Source: Firmicutes bacterium UBA4049 (GTDB lineage: Bacteria > Bacillota > Desulfotomaculia > Desulfotomaculales > Nap2-2B). From it: a stretch of DNA of 9,430 nucleotides. The stretch covers positions 1-9,430 of the forward strand of contig DFZT01000080.1 in the NCBI GenBank assembly GCA_002382755.1. The letters are read 5' to 3'. Shown here piece by piece: positions 1 to 4,992 of this stretch (positions are counted from its first letter, which is position 1; every line of letters begins with the position of its first letter). Made by a program: the position numbers and the translations under genes. The notes under the pieces were generated by a model that saw nothing but the letters and a program-made list of their open reading frames with translations, was not told the DNA's origin and searched no databases.

Positions 1-318
1 TCATGCTTTGCGGTATCCACTAAGGGAGACATTACCTGTCAGGGTAAAAAAATTATTGGTAATGCCCAGAAAAGGGAAGGTTCATCTCTTCTTCAGCATG
101 GGTCCATATTGCTAAAACCGCAGGCAGACCTGCTGGCGGAGGTTTTTTCCATGGGAGGTTGCTCCCAAACGGAACTGCTTAAGCAAAAGATGGCCAGCCT
201 TGAGGAAATTTTAAACCGGCCGGTAAACCCTAAAGAGGTAAAAAATGCATTTATTAAGGGCTTTGAGCAGGCGCTGGGGATAAAGTTTGAACGCTGTGAT
301 ATCTCACAAGTCACTTAA
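1..318 (+). CDS. Lipoate-protein ligase / octanoyltransferase family protein, 3' end only
   Basis: This is the C-terminal part of a BPL/LplA/LipB-fold enzyme that transfers lipoyl or octanoyl groups onto lipoyl domains. The frame is open from base 1 and ends at TAA 316-318 (105 codons visible); the true start lies upstream of the window. Translation begins SCFAVSTKGDITCQGKKI and continues IGNAQKREG...LLQHGSILL, the family block with the acyl-adenylate or acyl-transfer lysine (GKKI) and the conserved LQHGS strand. The tail VNPKEVKNAFIKGFEQALGI matches the family's C-terminal helix. The Cys in the initial SCFA lies where LipM-type octanoyltransferases carry their acyl-accepting cysteine, so LipM is as likely as LplA; the fragment cannot decide. 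It is followed 50 bases later by the thioredoxin-like gene with no clear terminator between them. A shorter TTG start at 109 can be ignored because conserved sequence lies upstream of it. Confidence 0.85.
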   Translation, partial: SCFAVSTKGDITCQGKKIIGNAQKREGSSLLQHGSILLKPQADLLAEVFSMGGCSQTELLKQKMASLEEILNRPVNPKEVKNAFIKGFEQALGIKFERCDISQVT

Positions 319-368
319 CTTTATTCATAGAAGATGAGTAATAAAATAAGAAAGGCGGTACGGAGTAA

Positions 369-614
369 ATGGATATTAAAATATTGGGCGCAGGTTGTGC
401 AAACTGCAATAAGCTTGAGCAGATGGTTCTTGAAGTGTTAAAAAATTTAAATGAAGAAGCTGACGTGGAGCATGTAAAAGACTTCAAAGATATAGCTTCT
501 TACGGAGTGATGATGACACCGGCATTGGTCATTAACGGGCAGGTAAAGCATACCGGTATGCTTCCGTCCAAGGACAAATTAAAAAATATTATAACCAGCG
601 AGATCAAGAAATGA
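369..614 (+). CDS. Small thioredoxin-family protein with CANC active site (redox-active disulfide type)
   Basis: An 81-residue cytoplasmic thioredoxin-fold protein of the small 'redox-active disulfide protein' family, which has one minimal thioredoxin domain and no signal peptide. The dithiol motif is C10-A-N-C13 after the first beta strand (MDIKILGAGCANCNK), and the family's cis-proline follows in MMTPALVINGQ, then the exposed C-terminal helix. Its length is usual for the family. The start ATG is preceded by AAAGGCGG (351-358) and CGGAG (361-365), either usable as a ribosome binding site. The TGA stop (612-614) overlaps the ribosome binding site of the permease gene that starts 10 bases later, so the two are almost certainly cotranscribed. 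Members of this family commonly sit beside DUF318 permeases. The inferred role is dithiol donor, or metal(loid)-thiol partner, for the neighbouring permease, whose motif has a selenocysteine/cysteine pair. Confidence 0.88.
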   Translation: MDIKILGAGCANCNKLEQMVLEVLKNLNEEADVEHVKDFKDIASYGVMMTPALVINGQVKHTGMLPSKDKLKNIITSEIKK

Positions 615-624
615 GGTTAAATTA

Positions 625-1587
625 ATGTGGCAGAAGGTTGTCAATTATTTGGTTTACAGTCTTATAGGACTGTCACCCGAATCACACCTGGGCTCCGCTA
701 TAAATTTCTTCTTCTATGATACTGTGAAGATATTGTTCATGCTGGTCCTGATCATATTCATCATAGCCGTAATCAGGAGTTTCTTTCCACCCGAGAAAAC
801 AAGGAACCTTTTAGGGCATAAACGTGAATTTGTCGGGAATATTATTGCGGCGCTGATGGGTATTGTCACTCCTTTCTGAAGCTGTTCAGCGGTGCCGATA
901 TTTATCGGCTTCGTAGAAGCGGGGGTCCCGCTTGGCGTTACATTTTCATTTCTAATCTCTTCACCGATGGTAAATGAAGTTGCATTAGGAATGCTCTGGT
1001 TAATGTTCGGCTGGAGGATAGCCCTTATTTATATTGCAAGTGGGGTAATCGTAGCTATTATTGCCGGCATAATATTAGGCCGGCTGAAACTGGAGCATCT
1101 TGTGGAGGATTATGTATACCAGATAAACTCCTCACAATGTGACTGCAGTACAGATAGTCACGAATTGATATGGAAAGACCGGATCGTTCAGTCTATAGCC
1201 TACACGAGGCAGATATTAAGTAAGGTATGGCTTTGGGTTATTATTGGCATTGCCATTGGAGCCGCCATGCATGGCTATGCACCGGCCGGTTTCCTGGCTC
1301 AATATGCCGGCCCGGGTAATCCATTTGCGGTCCCGTTGGCGGTTATAATTGGCATTCCTTTGTATTCCAACGCCGCCGGCATGATCCCTGTAGTAAAGGA
1401 ACTGGTCAGAACCGGGATGGCAATGGGCACAGCCCTTGCTTTCATGATGGCTGTAACAGCATTGTCCCTGCCGGAAGCTATAATCCTCAAGCAGGTGCTG
1501 AAACCAAAACTGCTGGCTGTATATTTTGGCATTGTGGCTCTGGCAATTATCTGTATAGGGTATTTGTTTAATATGATTATTTTATAA
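625..1587 (+). CDS. DUF318/ArsP_1-type permease with in-frame UGA, probable selenoprotein (Sec85)
   Basis: Read through TGA 877-879, this is one 320-residue membrane protein of normal family length. The halves before and after the TGA are in the same frame with no other stop, and their junction reads TPF-(TGA)-SCSAVPIFIGF. In cysteine homologues of this family (related to ArsP organoarsenical exporters and YraQ-like permeases) the motif is TPFCSCS, so the UGA replaces its first Cys, giving U85-S86-C87-S88. Other family blocks follow: EAGVPLGVTFSFLISSPMVN, the helix after GW (IALIYIASGVIVAIIAG), a cytoplasmic loop with C172-D-C174, then further helices including IPLYSNAAGMIPVV and LLAVYFGIVALAIICIGYL. 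TM1 spans about 33-52. Start ATG 625 has GAGG (613-616) eight bases upstream. Stem-loops at 894-909 and 908-920 may serve as SECIS. Alternatives: a TGC/TGT-to-TGA nonsense mutation or base error giving a pseudogene. The exact motif position and the intact downstream frame favour Sec. The substrate is unknown; arsenic or another soft metalloid is inferred. Confidence 0.82.
880..920 (+). promoter_or_regulatory. Candidate bacterial SECIS region following UGA877
   Basis: Two hairpins start just after the in-frame UGA. Hairpin A pairs GCCGAT (894-899) with ATCGGC (904-909) around ATTT. Its loop begins 20 nt after the UGA, close to the arrangement in E. coli fdhF, but the tight loop has no G; if only GCC/GGC pair, the 10-nt loop starts with G. 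Hairpin B pairs GCTTC (908-912) with GAAGC (916-920) around loop GTA, which starts with G, 33 nt after the UGA. Bacterial SECIS rules as I recall them ask for a short loop with G in its first two positions about 16-37 nt from UGA, so B fits formally and A fits by distance. They share 908-909 and exclude each other. Which one SelB would bind is not decided here. Confidence 0.45.
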
Positions 1588-1651
1588 CAACGAGAGCACT
1601 TCCAGCGAGATGGTAAACCTCTTAAAGAATAAGTAACTATACACGGAAAGG

Positions 1652-2140
1652 ATGTTCAGCATCTTTACAATTATCCTTTACATTCTTGCAGTAGGCTTGC
1701 TTATCTTTTCTTTTTTGAAGGACAGGAAAAAAACAAAGATGGCGCTGAAAAAAGCCTGGAAAGCCTTTGAAAACATACTTCCGCAATTCCTTTCCATCCT
1801 AATTATCATAGGTATTATGCTCGCGGTATTAAGCCCTGAAATAATATCCAAAATTATCGGCCAGCAGTCAGGATGGATCGGCATGGTTATTGCGTCTATC
1901 ATCGGTTCAATTACGTTAATACCCGGATTTGTCGCTTTCCCACTGGCTTCAGCGCTGTTAAAAAGCGGAGCGGGAATTTTGCAGACTGCTGTATTTGTAT
2001 CTACTCTCATGATGGTTGGAATTGTTACTATGCCCGTTGAGATAAAATATTTTGGTAAAAAAGCCACAATTTTAAGGAATACTTTGGCGTTTATTTTCTC
2101 GTTTGTTATAGCCATCGTCATGGGGGTGGTGATAAAATGA
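1652..2140 (+). CDS. Half-size permease, DUF318-related (first of a split pair)
   Basis: A 162-residue integral membrane protein with about four to five helices: N-terminal helix at about 2-20, FLSILIIIGIMLAVL at about 45-60, then WIGMVIASIIGSITLIPGFV, TAVFVSTLMMVGIVTM and a last helix (FIFSFVIAIVMGVVI). The block PGFVAFPLASALLKSGAG and the later VGIVTMPVEIKYFGKKA are typical of short clostridial permeases of the DUF318 superfamily. It is about half the length of the upstream permease and lacks a CSCS motif. It overlaps the next gene by ATGA (2137-2140), so translational coupling and a heteromeric permease are likely. The start is odd: GGAAAGG (1645-1651) abuts ATG 1652 with no spacer, but an in-frame TAA at 1634 rules out a longer product and no better start lies close downstream. 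Translation may be weak or rely on a non-standard site. The substrate is unknown. Confidence 0.78.
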   Translation: MFSIFTIILYILAVGLLIFSFLKDRKKTKMALKKAWKAFENILPQFLSILIIIGIMLAVLSPEIISKIIGQQSGWIGMVIASIIGSITLIPGFVAFPLASALLKSGAGILQTAVFVSTLMMVGIVTMPVEIKYFGKKATILRNTLAFIFSFVIAIVMGVVIK

Positions 2141-2667
2141 AAAAACTCATTAAGCGCTATAAGTTTTTTATTGTCTTGGCAGTTATCAATTCAGCGCTTG
2201 TTATAATTTATCCGACCATCGGTCAGAAATCTTTAAACATAACATGGAGAAATACTCTGGAAATGCTTTCTGTTTTACCACCAATATTTATACTTCTGGG
2301 ACTTTTAGATGTATGGGTGCAGCGTGAAACCATGATCAAGCTGATGGGAGAAAAGTCTGGCTTTGTAGGTGTATTATTAGCGTTTTTTTTGGGTTCGGCA
2401 GCCGCCGGTCCTTTATATGCGGCTTTTCCTGTTGCAGGTATCCTTCTCAAAAAGGGGAGCACTTTTTTTAATGTACTTATTTTTATAGGGGCATGGTCGA
2501 CAACCAAAATTCCCATGCTGCTTTTTGAGGCTTCTTCAATGGGCTGGGTATTTATGATTTCAAGATTTATCATCGACATTCCGGTAATTGTATTGATAGC
2601 GTATATAACTGAAAAGTTTTTGAATGAAAAGGAAAAACAGTATATTTATGATAATGCGGTCGAATAA
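2137..2667 (+). CDS. Half-size permease, DUF318-related (second of a split pair)
   Basis: A 176-residue membrane protein with a basic start (MKKLIKRYK) and helices at about 11-28, 41-58, then GFVGVLLAFFLGSAAAGPLY, FNVLIFIGAWSTTKIPMLL and FIIDIPVIVLIAYITEKF. The blocks AAGPLYAAFPVAGILLKKG and GAWSTTKIPMLLFEASSMGW are characteristic of the partner half-permease that accompanies genes like the preceding one. No cysteine motif is present, so it differs from the Sec permease upstream. The start ATG overlaps the TGA stop of the preceding gene (ATGA), with a G-rich site (GGTGGTGAT) just upstream, which implies coupled translation. With its partner it probably forms one two-subunit channel equivalent to a full permease. 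The family assignment rests on recalled motifs; the substrate is unknown. Confidence 0.78.
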   Translation: MKKLIKRYKFFIVLAVINSALVIIYPTIGQKSLNITWRNTLEMLSVLPPIFILLGLLDVWVQRETMIKLMGEKSGFVGVLLAFFLGSAAAGPLYAAFPVAGILLKKGSTFFNVLIFIGAWSTTKIPMLLFEASSMGWVFMISRFIIDIPVIVLIAYITEKFLNEKEKQYIYDNAVE

Positions 2668-2762
2668 ATATAATTGATTTTTGTCACACTGGTATGGAAG
2701 ATTTCTAACTTGGTCATCCATGTTTTTTAAGTAACAATATCATAAGCAATGAGGTGAGTTTT

Positions 2763-3449
2763 TTGTCGAAAAGAAAGGTCGTCTATTGTATCATATTAAT
2801 GTATTGTTTAACGGTCCTGTTATCAGCTTGTTCTTCTAACTCAAAAAAAGAACCTGTCCAAAAACAGACCTCCGTGAGCGGACAAACGTCTTCAAGCAAC
2901 CAGGTTCCTGACGGTAGTCAGACCGGCGCTGAAGAATCAGCTTCTGATAAAACCGACCGGAAAAGCACTGGATCAGACACACCCGGCAGTCAGCGGAGTA
3001 AAATCACTGTACCCGTGAATACAGAGCGGTTAAAAACCGATAAAAAAGAAGAAACTAATTTAGAAACCAAATCAGAAACTAATACAGGCAATGAAACAGA
3101 AACCAAATTGGAAAACGAAACAGATACTAAAGTTGTCCTGCCTGCGAAGGTTTATGTTTTTACTAATAGTGCGGGTTGCTGTGAGGCGACAAGGCAAAAG
3201 TTTGAGCAGCACCGAAGTGAAGTTAAATCAGTTGAGAGCAAGTACGGAAACCGGGTAACATTTATATGGCTTGATGTAAGCGTAGGCGACGTCGATTATC
3301 ATAAACAATTGCTGCAATATGCATCCAGCTTCGGAATTAATAACATTCCTGCAATTGTTGTTGTTGATGCGGACAACAGTATTTTAATCAAGCAAGAAGG
3401 ACCTTTAAATATGGCAGAGATTGACAGGGTTTTCGGAGGATTAAATTAA
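2763..3449 (+). CDS. Lipoprotein with Thr/Glu/Lys-rich linker and C-terminal thioredoxin-like domain
   Basis: A 228-residue exported lipoprotein. I chose TTG 2763 because GAGGTGA (2751-2757), a near-perfect Shine-Dalgarno, sits about six bases upstream; the longer GTG start at 2754 would bury that site. The signal peptide (MSKRKVV, then a hydrophobic run) ends in the lipobox L20-S-A-C23, so Cys23 is lipidated and the protein is anchored outside the membrane. A hydrophilic linker follows to about residue 127, including repeated ETN/ETK/ETE units. The C-terminal domain starts with the beta strand KVYVFTNSAGCCEAT, has VTFIWLDVS, and ends with a cis-Pro segment (INNIPAIVVVDADN) and a helix, which is thioredoxin architecture. 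The dithiol is the adjacent pair C139-C140 rather than CxxC, which is unusual. The stop overlaps the ccdA start (TAATG), so CcdA is its likely electron donor. A role in reducing extracytoplasmic disulfides or metalloids is inferred. Confidence 0.85.
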   Translation: MSKRKVVYCIILMYCLTVLLSACSSNSKKEPVQKQTSVSGQTSSSNQVPDGSQTGAEESASDKTDRKSTGSDTPGSQRSKITVPVNTERLKTDKKEETNLETKSETNTGNETETKLENETDTKVVLPAKVYVFTNSAGCCEATRQKFEQHRSEVKSVESKYGNRVTFIWLDVSVGDVDYHKQLLQYASSFGINNIPAIVVVDADNSILIKQEGPLNMAEIDRVFGGLN

Positions 3450-4105
3450 TGGTACCATTGATTAACGAGCTAACATTAAGCGCTGCCATTATTGCAGGAT
3501 TGCTTGCTGGCCTTAGCCCTTGTACCCTGCCCACGGCTGCGCTTATAGTAGCTTATGTTGGGGGTTCGGGAGAAGTTTCCAGGTTGAGATGCTTTTTTCT
3601 GACGCTCTCTTTCGTTGTTGGCATTTCACTAACTTTGGCCGTTTTAGGATTGGTTGCTTCCGGAATAGGCATGGTGATGCATTACCTTCCGTATATTTAT
3701 AAAATCCTGGGCATTCTTATGGTTGTAATGGGTTTGGTTGTTGCGGGCGTTTTACCGTGGAATGTAAGTTTAGGCCAGGATTCGTTGAAGTTATTTGCCG
3801 GTTCACACAAGGGTATGATCGGGGCTTTTCTGCTGGGGATACCATTTGCTTTCCTCGCTTCACCCTGCACCCTTCCTATAACTACGGCAGTGCTGGCTCT
3901 TGTTGCTACTAAGGCCGACTTATTTTTCGGCTTTTGGTTTCTCCTTCTTTACGCAATTGCTCGGTGCCTGCCCCTTTTAATAGTAGGGACCTTTACAGGC
4001 TTGTTAAAATCGGTGTTAAAAGGACAGGCTTTTTTAAATGGATTAAATAAATTCAGCGCTCTTATATTGATGGTGTTGGGAGTGTATTTTACTTTTTTTG
4101 TTTAG
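3449..4105 (+). CDS. ccdA: CcdA-type cytochrome c biogenesis / thiol-disulfide electron carrier
   Basis: A 218-residue, roughly six-helix membrane protein of the CcdA/DsbD-beta family, which moves electrons from cytoplasmic thioredoxin to extracytoplasmic thiol proteins. The two family signatures are present in full: GLSPCTLPTA with Cys25 in the first helix and LASPCTLPITT with Cys140 in the fourth. These two cysteines form the redox pair that crosses the membrane. The protein is an inverted repeat of two three-helix bundles and its length is normal for CcdA. The start ATG (3449-3451) overlaps the lipoprotein's TAA by one base, with TCGGAGGA (3432-3439) as ribosome binding site. This tight coupling to a thioredoxin-like lipoprotein makes it a dedicated electron-delivery pair. 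No cytochrome c maturation gene is nearby, so a role in the metalloid/permease cluster is more likely than haem work; that part is inference. Confidence 0.92.
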   Translation: MVPLINELTLSAAIIAGLLAGLSPCTLPTAALIVAYVGGSGEVSRLRCFFLTLSFVVGISLTLAVLGLVASGIGMVMHYLPYIYKILGILMVVMGLVVAGVLPWNVSLGQDSLKLFAGSHKGMIGAFLLGIPFAFLASPCTLPITTAVLALVATKADLFFGFWFLLLYAIARCLPLLIVGTFTGLLKSVLKGQAFLNGLNKFSALILMVLGVYFTFFV

Positions 4106-4145
4106 CCGGATAAAATTGTTAGTAACTAAATACATAATGGGATAA

Positions 4146-4310
4146 TTGGACATGGCGCATACTGCGACGCTTGCTTTTACGGCAACCAGTAATAACATTG
4201 AGCCAGTAATTGCTGTTGCAATGGCCGTTTTTGGAATTAACTCGAGGCAGACAATCGCCGCTGTAATCGGCCCGCTAATTGAGGCGCCCGTGATGGTTGG
4301 TTGGTCGTAA
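4146..4310 (+). pseudogene. acr3: ACR3-type arsenite efflux transporter, C-terminal remnant
   Basis: The frame from 4152 (ATG) to TAA 4308-4310 encodes 52 residues, containing [20 protein letters not shown] and [20 protein letters not shown]. This is the last conserved block of ACR3 arsenite/H+ antiporters ([11 protein letters not shown]..., AVFGINS, GPLIEVPVL), which are about 350-400 residues long. The frame is closed upstream by TAA 4143-4145, and no other ACR3 sequence is present in the window, so about 85% of the gene is missing. The end, MVGWS then stop, also departs from the usual hydrophobic tail, which suggests a late mutation or replacement. No convincing ribosome binding site is seen. 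It lies 40 bases after ccdA. It is best read as a decayed gene left by a deletion or insertion, and it ties the cluster to arsenic resistance. Confidence 0.8.
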
Positions 4311-4330
4311 CTATTTAATTATATTAAATA

Positions 4331-4355
4331 TGCGGATAAAGTAAAGTCAGCCCTC
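4331..4355 (+). repeat. 25-bp direct repeat, copy 1
   Basis: The 25 bases from TGCGGATAAAGT to CAGCCCTC are repeated exactly at 4586-4610, 255 bases downstream in the same orientation. This copy begins 20 bases after the end of the ACR3 remnant and lies within no gene. Short exact non-coding direct repeats beside a truncated gene suggest an insertion or deletion scar, or the subterminal repeats of an insertion sequence. No transposase is present. Confidence 0.85.
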
Positions 4356-4434
4356 CGGACACCAACAGCGGCAATCTTTTTAGGTTTGATCCATTACTTA
4401 AATAGACGTTTATGGGAGAATATTGTAGCTATAT

Positions 4435-4464
4435 AAAAGCACTCCCCGTAGGATGTGCTTTTTT
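4435..4464 (+). terminator. Rho-independent terminator, + strand
   Basis: AAAAGCAC (4435-4442) pairs with GTGCTTTT (4455-4462), and TCC (4443-4445) with GGA (4451-4453) extends the stem inside, leaving loop CCGTA and one bulged T. The T-run continues to 4464. It is the first good terminator after ccdA and the ACR3 remnant, so it probably ends the permease/redox transcript, or formerly the acr3 transcript. Because the stem ends in A/T runs on both sides it could act on both strands. Confidence 0.75.
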
Positions 4465-4501
4465 ACATAAACACGCCTTCATAATTGCGATTTAAGCGTT
4501 G

Positions 4502-4528
4502 TATTTCTTGCCTGATAAACAAGAAATA
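4502..4528. repeat. Perfect 9-bp inverted repeat
   Basis: TATTTCTTG (4502-4510) and CAAGAAATA (4520-4528) are exact reverse complements around the 9-base spacer CCTGATAAA. There is no following T-run on the + strand, so it is not an ordinary terminator there. It lies between the two 25-bp direct repeats, in DNA with no gene. It could be a protein-binding palindrome or an insertion-sequence end; nothing in the sequence decides which. Confidence 0.5.
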
Positions 4529-4585
4529 TTGTCTGGAGAACTGTTATGTGGGTGTGATAAATGGAGTTTTTAAGTAGATCCGGTG

Positions 4586-4610
4586 TGCGGATAAAGTAAA
4601 GTCAGCCCTC
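4586..4610 (+). repeat. 25-bp direct repeat, copy 2
   Basis: Exact second copy of the repeat at 4331-4355. This copy is bounded by GTGC (4585-4588) and GGCAC (4610-4614), giving short inverted ends, and the preceding base makes it start TGTGCGG. A TGT start and multiple subterminal repeats are reported for IS21-family ends, so an IS21-type remnant is one possibility. It sits just beyond the - strand terminator of the YezD-like gene. Confidence 0.85.
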
Positions 4611-4614
4611 GGCA

Positions 4615-4650
4615 CAAAAAACAATCAAGGGTTTTTAGTCCCTGATTGTT
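4615..4650 (-). terminator. Rho-independent terminator of the YezD-like gene, - strand
   Basis: Read on the - strand, AACAATCAGGG (4650-4640) pairs with CCCTTGATTGTT (4631-4620) with a single bulged base and an 8-base loop, then a run of Ts (4620-4615) follows. It lies about 100 bases beyond the stop codon of the - strand small gene at 4746 and has the correct orientation to end that transcript. On the + strand there is no T-run after the stem. Confidence 0.75.
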
Positions 4651-4705
4651 AAAAGGGGGTGGGTGCAGCCTTAAATGGGTTCGTCTGCAATAGGACAATG
4701 TTTAT

Positions 4706-4735
4706 AACCGGTGTGACCGGTCTTAGACGCCGGTT
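4706..4735. repeat. Imperfect inverted repeat in the 3' untranslated region of the YezD-like gene
   Basis: AACCGGTGT (4706-4714) faces ACGCCGGTT (4727-4735), which pair over nine positions with one T-G wobble around a 12-base loop that itself contains ACCGG. It falls between the - strand stop at 4746 and the terminator at 4650. No T-run follows on either strand. It may stabilise the mRNA 3' end or mark a recombination scar. Confidence 0.4.
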
Positions 4736-4745
4736 CGGCCTTTAA

Positions 4746-4907
4746 TTATTTCAACCTGAATTTTTCATATCTGTCTATTTGGATGACAAAGCCGTCTTGA
4801 ATAATCAGGTTGACCCAACCATGGCGAATTTCTCTGACCATTTTCAGTACGGTATACAGCTCTTTGATCGGCAAGGGTTTTTTGGTATTGCTTTCTCTTT
4901 CAATTAT
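4746..4907 (-). CDS. yezD: YezD-like small protein (DUF2292), start codon uncertain
   Basis: On the - strand the frame ending at TAA (4748-4746) encodes about 53 residues: a basic N-terminus (IERESNTKKPL), a helix, then REIRHGWVNLIIQDG and FVIQIDRYEKFRLK. This fits the DUF2292/YezD pattern of an 'IRyGsV.lvvqDGkvvqIe..eKiRl' core at the usual length of 50-65 residues. No ATG, GTG or TTG lies in frame; an in-frame TAG occurs nine codons upstream of ATA. The frame has GGGGGAGAAGG upstream, positioned for a start at ATA (4907-4905) or ATT (4904-4902), so a rare start codon, a sequence error or a recently mutated start must be considered. A TTG at 4903 is out of frame. Consensus promoter elements lie at 4964-4992. 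The biochemical role of YezD is not established; its place next to the Rrf2 regulator and the met operon suggests sulfur metabolism, as inference. Confidence 0.72.
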   Translation of the reverse strand: MIERESNTKKPLPIKELYTVLKMVREIRHGWVNLIIQDGFVIQIDRYEKFRLK

Positions 4908-4963
4908 GATTTCCTTCTCCCCCTTACCCTATATAACCTATGGTAATAGTAGTATAATATGCA

Positions 4964-4992
4964 ATGATAATCGGATTGTTCACTTTTGTCAA
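4964..4992 (-). promoter_or_regulatory. Sigma-A-type promoter of the YezD-like gene
   Basis: On the - strand, TTGACA (4992-4987) is followed after 17 bases by TATCAT (4969-4964), which matches the consensus -10 at five of six positions. Transcription would start near 4957, about 50 bases before the coding frame. Downstream of the start point is ATTACCATAGGTTAT (4948-4934), containing an ACC-TAT-GGT half-palindrome that could be an operator for the nearby Rrf2 regulator. Confidence 0.75.

Larger units (their letters stand above)
4311..4745. other. Gene-free stretch with repeats and two terminators
   Basis: No reading frame here has a ribosome binding site or recognisable protein motif on either strand. 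What it holds is listed separately: two copies of a 25-bp direct repeat, a 9-bp perfect inverted repeat, a + strand terminator, a - strand terminator and a 3'-UTR inverted repeat. The composition is more A/T-rich than the flanking met genes. Lying next to the ACR3 remnant, it looks like the scar of an insertion or deletion. Confidence 0.6.

Noticed and set aside
892..1587. Separate 231-residue permease starting at GTG 892
   Set aside because: No ribosome binding site lies at a proper distance, and the start would fall inside the conserved CSCS-VPIF motif. The upstream 84 codons are in the same frame and complete the family, so this is the post-UGA half of one gene.
2692..2728. Possible terminator between the half-permease and lipoprotein genes
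   Set aside because: ATGGA (2694-2698) and TCCAT (2717-2721) pair with only wobble extensions around an 18-base loop before a T-run; too weak to call, and the operon may continue.
2754..2762. GTG 2754 as lipoprotein start
   Set aside because: It overlaps the GAGGTGA ribosome binding site that is correctly spaced for TTG 2763, and no site lies upstream of 2754.
3048..3131. Repeated ETN/ETK codons considered as a CRISPR or DNA repeat array
   Set aside because: Units are short and irregular and lie in frame in the lipoprotein tether, so they are coding low-complexity sequence.
3520..3702. ORF within ccdA in another frame
   Set aside because: It lies entirely inside the clear ccdA coding frame and has no protein signature.
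4106..4118. CCGGATAAAATTG resembling the start of the 25-bp repeat
   Set aside because: Similarity covers only about ten bases and is within chance for A-rich DNA; not called as a third copy.
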